NCBI GenBank assembly: GCA_026874595.1
Contig: CM049314.1
Location: 78,047,300 to 78,111,299, forward strand
DNA: 64,000 bases
Direction of reading: 5' to 3'
DNA from: Sipunculus nudus
Taxonomy: Eukaryota; Annelida; Sipuncula; Golfingiida; Sipunculidae
The translations under genes were made by a program, and so were the position numbers. The notes below the pieces were generated by a model. The model worked only from the letters and a program-made list of their open reading frames with translations, was not told the DNA's origin and did no database searches. Numbering within the stretch: position 1 is the stretch's first letter; the number at the start of each line of letters is the position of its first letter. This document shows positions 47,034 to 58,955 of the stretch, in pieces.

Positions 47034-49450
47034 CAAGGGACCCATGGGTCACGGCGCTCAGCTGTTATATATGATAAAAATATGATTTGGGAAAGAGGCA
47101 TATGCTGGTTTTGTGTGGTAATAAATATAAGCTTTATTATGAGCTGTTGGTGTTTAGCTTATGTATGATTTTGATAGTATTTTTGGAGACAGGGAAGAGG
47201 ATTCATTTCATTTATTTTATTAACAAATGGAGTGCTATTGTCACACAGATTTTGACCTGGCCATATAACTTATAAGCAGCACATAAAATAAAAGAGTTCA
47301 ACTATTTATTAAAATTTAATAACAAATGTTGTGCCAATATATTATTTATTAAAAATAATAAGAATCATATGATTTTTTTAATAAATATAACTGAACTAAT
47401 TATTAAAATAATATTATAGAATATATGCATTCATGAATACATTTTGAAAGTATTTGCACTGGTATTCAAATACTTTCATTTTTACCTGAATTCCCATTCT
47501 TATGCAAGAAATTTTATAATGGAGTACATATTCATATTCATATTCATATACATTTGCAAAGTATTTGCACCATGTCTGGTATTTATTCAGTTTTAGCCAA
47601 ACAATGATGTGGAGAATCCAGAATATAAACAAAGGACCCATGGGTCAGGACAAAAGTTTGAAATTGTTGCAAATGCAAAATATGAAAAATATTCTATTGT
47701 AATGTTTTATATTTATATAAGCATATGAGAAGCTAAGAGGAAAGGGTCCTCCTACTTGGTTATAGTAAAGTTCTCAATATATGATTGCAAACTAATACTC
47801 TGACAAGACTGTCATGAAGAAAAACAGTAAAAGTTTTGAGATACTGTGATGCATATGAAAAATTTACAGATGGACAGGCAAGTGGACAGAATGGACTAAT
47901 ACCTTTATTTCACATTCAAAGGAATAATGCATTTAAGTTTATATACAAGCCTATTTTTTTAGCATATCCACTTTTTTCTTTAATAGTTTTTATCTGATTC
48001 ATTTTTTATTTACAAGTGTTATAAATTTGTAATATAACAGTGAAAATATAAGTTAAAATATTAGAATTCTAAGTTGCAATCATTATATATCCAGATTGTA
48101 GCTCACATTGGGTCATATTATGCATACACATATATTTTATTATTTTTAAATCAAATGTTTAAACTGAATGTAAAAGAAAATAATGCCACAACATGGCATC
48201 TACAAAATTATTCCTTGAATTCCTATTAAAAAGTTTTGCACATTGGAGTTTTATTCACCGAAATAAAATAAAAGATTCAGTAAATTTGAAAAATAAAAAC
48301 ATCTTTTCAAATAAAGTATACACACTGTTGGTTGAATGAGGGACAAACAATATCATTATGCTAATTACAATCTAAGCTATAATTAATAACTGGAATTAAT
48401 AGTCAATTTCACACCTGGTGAAGTTTTACTCTTCTGAAGTAAAGCATTACTTATCTGATGAACATCCATACTTTCATAGCAATACATCACTTTGTGGACA
48501 CAATTAAATGTGCACTTTAATCATTGTAACCCTGGTGGTACAATCCAAAATCTAAAATGTAGCATGTCCAAGAATAAAATAAAATACAGAAAATTATAAC
48601 ATTTATCTAGTTTATGCACCAGCTGGGGGGGGGCTAGTAGTGGCCAAGCTGGGTCAAGGCAAGCTGCTTGGGTGGGTAACATAATGCAAGCGAAGGCTGT
48701 ACTACTAGGTGGGCCAGATATAAACAACACTTGACATGGTGTATGAAAACTTGAATAAAAGCTACTCTTTTCAAACAATTTCTTTGAAATTTCAGATTTT
48801 AAAAGATTAAATCCTTATGTATATATGCTGTGAAAATTAAATCAACAGTGCTTACAGGGAAAAAACGTGCCACTGCCAAAGTTGGACAAAATTTAAGGTA
48901 TTATTTTTTTATTTATGCTAATAACTTGAAAAATTTGCAAAATTCAGATCTAATTTTGGGTAAACAATTTAATCTTGATTAAATAAAGTTATATACCTGA
49001 AAAAAAGTCTTCAGCTTCAGCAATTCTCATGTTAAGTGAGCAAATATATTTCCTGATTTTTAAAAAATTGCATTATATTTGGGCCTATAACTTCAAAATA
49101 ATACCCAATACTGACCTAATTTTTGGTATGTGCACAGTAAATATATGGAAGAATATGAATACTAAATATGATCAAAAACAGATCAGTGGTTTTGATATTA
49201 GGCAGACTTGAAGTGTAACAATTGCTTTTTTTATGGAAAACGGAGGTTTTTCCTTAATATCTCGAAGGAACGAAGTTCTAATGACCCAATTTTCGGTATG
49301 GTAGGAGATTTTGGGGACATCTAATGGTATGCAGAATTTTGGATTCGTAGGTCCAACGGTTTTAAAACGTGCCCTGTTAACGGCCGGACGGACGACGGAC
49401 AAAGGACCACGACTACAGCTCAGATGACTTACAGTCAGCTGAGCTAAAAA
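47034..49450 (+). repeat. Interspersed repeat R1, copy 1 (interrupted by R2)
   Basis: It starts CAAGGGACCCATGGGTCACGG and ends with a GGACGGACGACGGACAAAGG tract and the hairpin AGCTCAG...CTGAGCT followed by AA. It is collinear with 58956-61616 at both ends (for example TTGGGAAAGAGGCA.ATGCTGG near the start, ATATCTCGAAGGAACGAAGT near the end). An R2 element is inserted after CAATGATGTGGAGAATCCAG at about 47628. No coding domain was recognised. Confidence 0.75.
47628..48060 (+). repeat. Interspersed repeat R2 inserted in R1
   Basis: From ACAAAGGACCCATGGGTC, it matches 58653-58846 (TGCAAATGCAAAATAT, AGCATATGAGAAGCTAAGAG, CTACTTGGTTATAGTAAAG). It continues uninterrupted into a part matching 61617-61835 (GTTTTGAGATACTGTGATGC, GGACAGAATGGACTAATACC). 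It is thus the intact reference for the copy split by R1 at 58-61 kb. Its 3' end is not well defined. Confidence 0.7.
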
Positions 49451-50032
49451 TTATTCTATTCCAGAAATCACACAAGAAAATAAATTTTTGAAAGAGGCGC
49501 GGGGCATATGTAGGGTGTACGAATTTTTAAGTGAGAAGTTTTTCTTCCGATAAACAACATAGGTCCGACAGCTTCATTTCTTGGGTAGATATAACGATTG
49601 TTTAAAGAAGCATTATACCGTGAAAATTATATGAAAGATGCTTTGTCATGCGAAATCGTGAAACACGATGTTTATTCAGTGTAGTCAGTTGAGGGTATAG
49701 CTTAAGGCATATTAACAGACACATGCGTTTTTTGTATACACATGCATATGTCGTTGAAGTCTCTTGTACGCGAAACGTATAGCTGCCAATGTGAAAAAGA
49801 TAGGCCAAGAAAAATATATTCCAACAGTATTAAATTATTTGTTTAAGTACTGCACATTTTCATGGAATAAGCAGGTCTGATGCAAAATTGACAACTCTCC
49901 CAGATAAAAAGAAAGCAGGTTGACATATATTGATGAAAGCATTTAGCAAAGAAACTACTTCAGCCTTAGTTCGTTGCATTGTCTTTCAGCAAATTAACGC
50001 AAAATGTAATATACAGATTTTGCAGAAAATTT
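49451..50032. other. Non-coding spacer
   Basis: No gene or shared repeat was recognised. Confidence 0.4.
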
Positions 50033-51450
50033 GTAGAGAGGTAGATTAAACTGGATCCGTAATCCATTACATTTTTGGAGGTAATCGGAATCACCATAAT
50101 ATTTTTTTTCTTAAGTGTCATATTCACAGTTCCACAAAGGAACAATTATAAGGGGCTATTCCTTTGTCCCCGAGTAGAAGCCGCCCATTCGTATGCAGTT
50201 GTTCTGCCACTCGCCTGGTGAAACCGTGTTTCTGAACCATGACTATGTTTTACATGAAACGTGCACGTATGAACGAACGACTGATAAGCAGGTTCTGGTG
50301 GGGGTCACAAAGTCCCAAAGAGATTGAAGACCCTTAGAAGTGTGTGCAATCCCCCCCCCCCCCCCCGGTTTCCTTTTGAAAAAAAAAAACTTTTTTCAAA
50401 CAACCCATAAATCTGCCGAACTATTACAACCATGGTTATCATGGAAAGATACTTCTGAATGTATACAAATCAACATACCTGTAAACCTATAAAACAGTGA
50501 TCATGTAAAGGGTCCCAGCTTTTTGTGTCCACTCAACGGAAAAGTGCTCCTAATTAAAAGATTCATGTGGACATGTGTTCAACGCTTGAGTTTAAAATCC
50601 TTACTTCCTTTTGACAGAGTAAAATCCCTTAACAGGCGATATAATGGAAATGGGGTTCAGTGGGGATTACAGGTCGTCTCCTGAAAAAGCGTGACAGGCG
50701 AAAAATGTTTTGCTGAACATTTGTAGAGGGATAGGGTAAAGACATATCAATAGCCCATTTCATTTTGGAGGTAATAAGAATCACCGCAATATATATTTTC
50801 TTATAAACCATTATGACAAAGGACCATTCCTTTGTCCCCGTGTGGAAGCCACCCATTCGTATTTATTTGTTCTGCCACTCGCAAGGTGAAGTCGTGTTAC
50901 TGGATCATGACAGTGTTCACACATGAACCGCATACACCTCAACACATGACTGTATTTTAGGAAATTCTGGTGGAGGTCTGTATGCCCTGGCTGCAGATTC
51001 TGGTTTGTTATCAATAAAAAGATGTACTGGTGATATTTTTTTTTTATTTTTCACCGTCCCTACAGACAACGCATCTTAACAAATATATGTCATCCCCCCC
51101 CCCCCCCAGTCCCAACCCCCACCAAGCCGATTGATAATTAAGTTGTGGGGCTCCTTTTTAAACACGACTTGGCAGAACTTTTGAAACTATGGTTATCATT
51201 GAAAGATATTTTTGAATGTATACAAATTTAACATACCTGTAACCCATAATAAAATTAGGTGGTCACATCACTGGACACAAGTGTTGACCAAACTGAAAAG
51301 CCCTCGAAATGAAAGCGGAGTCATGTGGTCATTGGATTAAAAACCTTTACTTCCTTCTGAGAGAGAAAATTCCTTTAGAGGCGTTACAATGGATATGGGG
51401 GATCAATGGGGATTATAGTGGAATCGCGTGACCGCGTATTGCACGGAAAT
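50033..51450 (+). repeat. Diverged tandem duplication of a ~0.69-kb unit
   Basis: Blocks at 50033-50120, 50155-50220, 50351-50500 and 50600-50680 recur in the same order at about 50721-50808, 50823-50885, 51094-51250 and 51345-51410. Examples are GAGGTAAT.(G/A)GAATCACC, CCATTCCTTTGTCCCCG, CCCATTCGTAT, TGTTCTGCCACTCGC and ATGGTTATCAT(G/T)GAAAGATA. Each unit has a long poly-C run at the same place (50351-50366 and 51094-51107). Confidence 0.8.
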
Positions 51451-54400
51451 GCCTTTTGGGCAGGACATGCGCTCACGCCACGGTCATAACAGGCCAGTGA
51501 AAATCCCCGAGGCGCCTCCTGAAAAAGCGTCACAGGCGTGGAGGACCTTGCAGCATAAAATATGAGATAGGGGCACCTAATGGGGTAATATTAAAATTAT
51601 TAATTATTCAGCTTAATAGGGCATAATCCCGCAAAATAAAATAAACTTGTCCTAGAAGAGCACACCACCGATTTGGAGAGTCAAATCAGAACGGAAGCAG
51701 GTAAACCGTGGTCTAGAAAAAACCAGCTCTGTATTAACTATATAGATGGTAATATATGTACACTAATGGATTTTGAAGTATTTAGCTGCAATTCATATAA
51801 AATACACAACCACTTTTGTCAAGTATAAATTATTATTTGATAAAATATAAACTTTTACAAATGTGATCTTAGCACTTAAACGTCAATATCATCTGGCACA
51901 CAAGCACACAGGTGTGTTATCTGCTTGACCTGGTATAGTATTACAGTGTTCAGATCTGAAATATCAACAAAATTTCTAAAAAGAAACTGATTTTCAGGGA
52001 TAACATCTAAGCATAAACTCCTGAAAAAGATTATATATTTTATATTGCATTCACCTTTTCCTTAACCAAAGCTTACTAGCATAGAGCAAAGATGTAATAT
52101 GACTAATGAGAGTGGGCTATCCCTGTAAAATTGTTGATCCAACGCAAGGTTTGAGACCTTATATACCACACAATCACTGTTCTGATGATGTTCTTGGTAA
52201 TGTGCCAGCTGCCTGGTGGTAAAACCCATCAAAACCTGCTAAAGCAAGCAGTGGCTAAGTGAATGAAGTGTATAACCACTGACATATTGGTTGTGACCGA
52301 GTAGTAACTAGATGCATTTAAGGCTTGTCCGGAGGCACTATATATTTATAAGCCTGACATTTTTTTAAATGAGGACATAACGACCAATTTAGACGTAGAC
52401 ATTAAGTAAGGGTCACTGGGTGCAAGCTGGCTAGATTCAGCACCAGTGATTATGAAACAATTCAAGTCAGACTTAACATTACTCCTAGTGTTAAAAGTAA
52501 AAATGACGTTTTAGTCTAATGCTTGCAGAGTATAGAGCAAATGATACTTAATATAACAGAAATGATAATAAACTTGAAATTGTGGTACATGTACTTCAAA
52601 AATTTAACCTTTTTACTGGTATGCTTACAACACTTGATAAAAAAAACCAATTACCTTAAATCATTTCTTTAAATTCATCTGCTAAACAAAATATGTACCC
52701 AGGCTGTCATTAAATATCTAGCCCTCTGAGTATTGATATTGGAAAATACTCATCTAAATTTCCTATCTTAGCTTTTCTAAATCTTACCATAAAAATGAAC
52801 CAAAAAAATTGAGACAAAAGTAACTTCACTGATGTCAATATATTATTAAACAAAACAAAACTTGTCATTTTTCTTAACAGATATTTTCTTAATGTGTTTA
52901 TGTGGCAAAATATAACTGAATAATGTAGCTGGCTTTATATTTGCAGGCTGAATTGGTGCAATATCTTCATTTTGAACTTTTAACGAGGGTTCTATTTTCG
53001 CGACTGCACCATAACCTATATATAATCTAAGTTACAATATTACATTTGCATTATTAATTATAAAATAAGAATAAACCAACAATACCTCATGCATTTCTGT
53101 TACAGTCATTATATGATGACATGTGTCATCGTCGACATCTCAATAATGATTACTCAATGTTTTACGACACTTAATTTGTGACTGTATAGGCTTGTTCCCA
53201 TACCATGCATAGATTCGGTTGCTGATTAATGGACCGTGTATACACAGGTGTTATAGCTAGTCTGTTTATGCATATGCTTCATCCCCTCTTGTTTATCTGA
53301 GTTGATGGGGCATCTTTTCTCTAAGGTTTAATTTTTATGATTATTTCATATTCACAATTGTCAAGAAACTTAAAACCCTCACAAACAAAAAGGCGACCAC
53401 AGTGTAACTGCTCTTTACATTATAATAAAAACAATAATTAAAACTAAGAAGTTGCCTTTCCTTGTTGATGATAAATGTGATTACATGCTTTTCATTCCAG
53501 ATTACACATGAAAATCCTCTTTTTCTAGATTTTTATTACCTCTCAAACCTATGTTCTTGTTATGAACGATACCTTTGTCAGGTCAATTACACACATTACC
53601 TTTAATCGTTAATGATTTCCCAATGTTTCCTTGGAGACAGATCTAATCTCTTCTTCAAATGTCAAATCCAATATGTATTATGAAGTGTAAACGATTACCT
53701 GTATTTCATGTTCAAATAATATTTTTTCTAAATCATATATTAATCTTGACTAGACCTACACTTGACTAGCATGATCTGATCAATGCTTAAGTAAATCCTT
53801 TATCTATTATAACAGCTATGTTCCTAGGAACAACAGATAGCCCATACTTATAAAATCCATAACTGATGTATAACTGAGATCCTAACCAAAAACAGCTGTG
53901 ACAAAAATAAACAAATGTAAATACCAAATTAATTAAGCCTCCTGGTGATATACAAGCTTCATCAACTTGTTACTTAGTAATTGAAAATATGACCCTGATT
54001 ACTGGTATCTTAATAGTATTTTTGTGTAAACCACATTTATTTTGTGATTACACTTTAAGTAATGTTCCCTCTTAAGTAATCAGCCCTAAATAGTGAACAT
54101 ACTGCAGTAATCTGCTATCTGGTCGAAAGCAGCACCTGTAAACATGCTGCAGTAAAGTGCCCTTCCTGGCCATCAAACATACCTGAGAATTCAATTAATC
54201 TTTTTCTTTGGACATCAAATACACAACAACTTAATCATGCCACTTAAGCATGTTGCAGTTGATGAGATTAAACCTGCATTTGACATGGTGTAAACTTGTT
54301 CTACATTTAACTATGCCTACCTAAGTGTGCAAAGCTACTTCTCTTCAGCTGTACAATATTTCAACCTGTAGACTTGTGAACCAAATTGTTTTTTCTCTCC

Positions 54401-55001
54401 AGACAATGCAAAGCATATACAATTACAGAAGACTCCTCTGACATTTAGTTATCTGTGAGAATCCTTGTGGCCAAACTTATGTAGACTCATCACTTAGTGT
54501 ATGAAAGACATGATGATCAAAAACATTACTGACTAATTTCAGAGATGGCACGTGGGGCTGAATTCTGATTCCAAGTTTTGTTGGTTTCTCAGTTTGATCT
54601 CAAGATAAGACAGTTATTATTTGCTGTGTTTTGAATTGTTAACAGAACATTGGTTCAGGAGGAAGATTTTCAAATGCAGGCAAGTACAAATCTCTGGGTA
54701 AATCATCTCTAAGTTACAAGAGGGATGACAACATCACGTGATTCTACATTTATTGTCACTCTAAGAAAATGATTTAGGGATGAGAACAAACTATTAGAGC
54801 ACAGATTGTGGTATTAAGGTGTGAGGGGAGATGGATCCTCACAGCTGTTCATAATAAATTTATCTCAACAGTAGGATTACAAGACCTGGGATAGAGTTCA
54901 CTGTTAAACAATGTGCCCAGTGGTCATCTGTGTAATTCTCTTAGTTTTACTCAAAGGGTAATGACTTTGGTGACAGTGATTGTTGGTGGAGTATCGTGAC
55001 A
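51451..55001. other. AT-rich stretch 3' of the zinc-finger exon
   Basis: No exons were recognised. On the minus strand this follows the stop codon of the zinc-finger exon, so the right-hand part is presumably 3' UTR; minus-strand AATAAA (TTTATT on plus) occurs near 54750. The rest appears to be unique non-coding DNA. Confidence 0.4.
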
Positions 55002-55192
55002 TCAGGAGTTTTGTGCGTAGTACTCTTTAAGCTCCACCTCTTCCTTGTGAGCCTTGCTGGCCATGTGAGCTTTGTACGGCTGAGGTCCGTTTAGTTGTTT
55101 ATCACACACATCACAGTAGTATCGGCTGGCGTTGTCCTGCTCGTTGTTTGGCAGACCTTCGTGTTTGTACGTTGGCCTGTATTTCTTCACAC
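55002..55192 (-). CDS. Last exon of a U1-type C2H2 zinc-finger protein
   Basis: The acceptor (CTTGCTGTAG on the minus strand, ending 55193) opens a phase-1 exon encoding 62 residues to a TGA at 55002-55004. It contains YYCDVCDKQLNGPQPYKAHM with spacing CX2CX12HX5H, followed by a Lys/Glu-rich tail ending YYAQNS. This is the U1/matrin-type C2H2 finger found in dsRNA- or RNA-binding proteins such as the ZNF346, ZNF385 and ZMAT groups. Which of these is not resolved. Upstream exons should lie at higher coordinates on this strand but none was recognised up to 64000, so they are either beyond the window or in a very long intron. The exon has no damage and looks functional. Confidence 0.7.
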
Positions 55193-56258
55193 CTACAGCA
55201 AGTATCAAAGTTAATTGTAAACGCTAGTCCTTGGTAACATATTTTATTGTTTCATGAAAGAGCAAATGTACATAACATGCTTGCAATGTTGCCAATTGGT
55301 GCAATTTAAAATATAAAATGCAGGGTTTAACATTAATGGTTTACCAAATATATGGGGCAACTAAATTTATAGTAAGGTTTTGGAAGTTACTGGTAGGGCA
55401 ACCTAAAGTCAGCTTCTACTTTCCTGACACTTTCCCGCAGGCCTGAATCTTAAATAATCCTCAGTCATTTTCTTTTTTGGAGAAATAAAATCATATTGAT
55501 AGTACTGGTACCTCTTTTTCTGAAATGACCTCACAGTTAATCTAAAAAATATATACATTTGATTCACAAACATTTGAGATCATTAATTGTCTAACATATA
55601 ATAATACAAGCAACACTATCATGTGGAATACACTTTTTTGTTCTTGGCTGCAATGACCAATTTAAGTATAGCAAGTAAAAGTTCATGTGTGGCAAATAAA
55701 AGCTAGATGTTAATGTAAACACCTGGCATACCTTTTGTACATCTTGTGACCTTTGACCTTATTTATATGCAAAAAACTCAGAGGTCTGGTGATCTCATTA
55801 AACATGCATGCATTTAAAGTAAACAGATGTAAACAGACAGTAGGTATTCCATAATACATCTGTCTGAGACACCCTTAAACAGATTACAGGAGATGATGCA
55901 TAGGAATTTACTGCACTGAGTTAATGTAGCGAAAGAACTGTCAAGTTTCATAGAATACTCATTTAGGATGGCTGTAATAGAATATTCTCTTAGCTTTTTA
56001 TCAAGGGGTAACAACAACTGCGACTAATTATATAAAAGAATTGTTATTGAGATGTTAATATTACACACACTCAAACACCAACAAACAACAACAGTACAAA
56101 TATCCTGTAATCCACTTTACCATTTCAATTTGGTTATTCTTTTCTAAAACCAGTATATGATCACTTATAGACTGCATCATCTAAGTTTACCAACAGGGCC
56201 CAAAGACAGAACATGCACAGACTCATGTTTATGATGCTTACTATTCTAACATATTGTC
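55193..56258. other. Probable intron of the zinc-finger gene
   Basis: AT-rich sequence directly upstream (minus strand) of the zinc-finger exon. No exon was recognised. It contains the perfect DR1 motif at 55747-55759. Confidence 0.4.
55747..55759 (-). promoter_or_regulatory. Perfect DR1 nuclear-receptor-type motif
   Basis: The minus strand reads AGGTCAAAGGTCA, two AGGTCA half-sites spaced by one base, the classical HNF4/RXR/COUP-TF type element. It lies in the presumed intron of the zinc-finger gene. Function is untested, and similar sequences are common inside repeats in this window. Confidence 0.35.
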
Positions 56259-56489
56259 AACAAGGCCTACAGGCCTAATGCGAACCTGTGTAATGGGATT
56301 ACACCAGGCATAATGCTTCATTGCTGGACCATTACTTTTCAAGAACATGTGTAACATGTATATGAACAATGCAAGTACCAAACAATTTGAACAAGAAACA
56401 ATTACACAAACATCCCTGCTGAAATTCTGGCATGGGTGCACACAACACAAAAATGTCTGTAGCTGGCAACACCAGTCTTGTATACAAGA

Positions 56490-56493
<4 letters not shown>

Positions 56494-56549
<56 letters not shown>
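56494..56549 (+). repeat. (TA)n microsatellite
   Basis: About 56 bp of uninterrupted TA inside R4 copy 2; absent from R4 copy 1. Confidence 0.95.
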
Positions 56550-56554
<5 letters not shown>

Positions 56555-57160
56555 ATTTCAGACTGATATGTCAAACCCCTCCTGTGAAATAAGCAGGGAC
56601 ATACACTGTGCAAAAATTATTGTAGGTGGCACCACCTTTCTACCCGATATGTATAAATATGCCCAATTTCAGGCTGATGTATCAAATTCCTCTGTAGAAA
56701 TAACCAGGTGCATACACTATGCAATAGTCAATGTAGGTGGCGAATTCTGTCTTGTGAATGAGAAAGCCATCAAAGATACAGACAGGTCAAAATATCAGGC
56801 CAATACATCAAACCTACCTTGAGTCTGATGCATGGGGCCTGACCTGGCTTAGGTGAGAAAGACAGTTGCCCCGAGTGAACTGTGACAAAATGCTAGCACT
56901 GAGTGAACTCATGACCTGCACCTGGCTAGACTGAGTTAACTTTGACCTGTACATGGCTGCACTGAGTGAACTCTTGACCTGTTGCATAATCTGATGCAGT
57001 GGGCAGTCTGCAATTGCTATAAATAAAATGCAGCTACTGCACTGAGTGAACTCCTGACCTATACCTGACTGCAATGAGTGAACTCTTGACCTGTTGCCTA
57101 ATATGATACAATTGGCAGTCTGCCAAAGCTATAAATAGATCCAGACTGACCACATGCAGC

Positions 57161-57266
57161 CCTGAGGTGATCACATGATACTCATGAGGTGATCACATGC
57201 TACCCATGAGGTGATCACATGGTGCCCATGAGGTGTTCGCATGTCATCCATGAGGTGATCACATAC
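57161..57266 (+). repeat. 22-bp tandem repeat, about 5 copies
   Basis: CATGAGGTGATCACATGCTACC and variants start at 57161, 57183, 57205, 57227 and 57249. It lies inside R4 copy 2 and has no counterpart in copy 1, so it expanded after the copies separated. Confidence 0.85.
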
Positions 57267-58652
57267 CTTGTGCTTGGCTGCACTGATTGAACTCTTGACC
57301 TATATCTGGCTGCACTGAATGAACTCTTGATCTGTTGCCAAATCTGAAACAGTTGGCATTTTCTCAACCTATTTAAAGATACAGACACAATCATGTCTTG
57401 TTGGTAAATCTGTTTACACATACTGAAAGACTTTGGTTAAAATGCTTTTTTTCAAGCTGACATATTCATAAACTTTTTATCAAAATATCTAGAATAATAA
57501 AAGATGCAGTCCTTTCATTGTTAAAGGTCCAATAATTCTATCAAAAATCATTCATGTAAACTTGAACAAATGCCACCTAAGAATAATCTTTGTGCAATGT
57601 TACACAAGTTATAATTGAAACAATAATTTTGTAGAAGAACACTACTGCAGTTCTCAGTTTGAAATAGACATAATAATGGCCATAAGACCAACTTAAATTT
57701 CATCATAAACATTTTAAGCTGAAAGAGGCTAAAATTATGAGGTTTTTGCCCATAAAAAACAGGTCATCACGAAATCTGATTCTTCAAATATGAGTAATGT
57801 GACCAACATTTGCACAATACTTGGTAATGCTAGCTTCTGTCAATTCTGAGATTACTATGTCAGTATGCTTACTTCGCCAAAGTTCAAATTCTTGTAACTC
57901 TGCTAAAATTAATCAAATGCAAACCATTTGAGCAAAAACTTGAGAGGGCTTGCCTCTGGCATCATTTCTGTAAAATATTGAACAATTGGCTGGACTGTTT
58001 ACAAGAAGAAGACTTTTAAAGGTTTTTCAGCTTTTTCCCTATAAAATTTAAGTAAATACAGATAGCAAAACAATAAGCTGAATCCGTCAACATTTGATAT
58101 ATGACAGATTATTGCATAAAATCTGGGGATGGTAGCTCCTGCTATTCCTGAGAAATTATGGGTTAATTAATGTACAGATGACCAATGACCCCGTACAAAA
58201 GGAGGGTCAATGCAGGGGGCGCCACCAATACCTGAATTTCATATATGGCTCATGTGACAAACACTGGCATAAAATTTGGTGATAATAGCTCCGGCCGTAT
58301 CTGAGATTGTCATTTTAGTGTGCTTTTTTGGACATATGACGAAGTTCAACTTCCTGTAACTTGGCCAAAATTCACCAAGCTTGAACCATACAAATAAACT
58401 TGAGAGAGTTGGTATAAAAGATTATTTCTGTGAAATATTGAACAATTTGGCTTGACTGTTTCGGAGGAGAAGAGTTTTAAAGGATTTTTTTAGCTTTTTT
58501 CCCTATAAATTCTAAGAAAATGCAGTTTTTCAGATGGCTAATTTTTTGCATTAAATTTCATGATGCTAGCTCCAGTCATTTTGAGAGAGTATGGGTTAAT
58601 GTACAGACGACAGACACCACCACACCATCGCATTAGCTCACAGGTTCGCTAA

Positions 58653-58846
58653 CAAGGGACCCAAGGGTCATGGTGCTCAGCTGAAGTTTGAAATTTTTGC
58701 AAATGCAAAATATTCTATTGTAAGGTTTTTCATATATACAAGCATATGAGAAGCTAAGAGGAAAGGGGCCTTCCTACTTGGTTATAGTAAAGTTCTAAAT
58801 ATATGATTTCAAAACTAATACTCTGACAAGACTGTCATGAAGAACT
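58653..58846 (+). repeat. R2, 5' half (split by R1/R3 insertion)
   Basis: It starts CAAGGGACCCAAGGGTCATGG and runs to GACTGTCATGAAGA, where the R2 copy at 47628-48060 continues but this one is interrupted. Its other half is at 61617-61840. Confidence 0.75.
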
Positions 58847-58955
58847 AGGGACCCATGGGTTTCAACACTCAGCTGAATTTGTCTATGAGGATATTTTTAA
58901 AGAAATTTTTCAGAATGACAGTCCTGTGACCTTAACCAATAACCTTGTGACCAAA
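58847..58955 (+). repeat. R3 5' fragment
   Basis: AGGGACCCATGGGTTTCAAC followed by CAGAATGACAGTCCTGTGACC matches the start of R3 at 44234-44340. It is cut off at CTTGTGACCAAA, where R1 begins. Confidence 0.7.

Larger units (their letters stand above)
56259..58652 (+). repeat. Interspersed repeat R4, copy 2
   Basis: It opens CAAGGCCTACAGGCCTAATGCG and is collinear with 34224-35979 but about 0.6 kb longer. The extra length comes from a (TA)n tract and expanded internal tandem repeats. Units containing TGAGTGAACTC(T/C)TGACCT recur at 56905, 56967, 57045, 57074 and 57286. It ends near ACAGACGACAGACACC...GCTAACA. No coding domain was seen. Confidence 0.7.
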
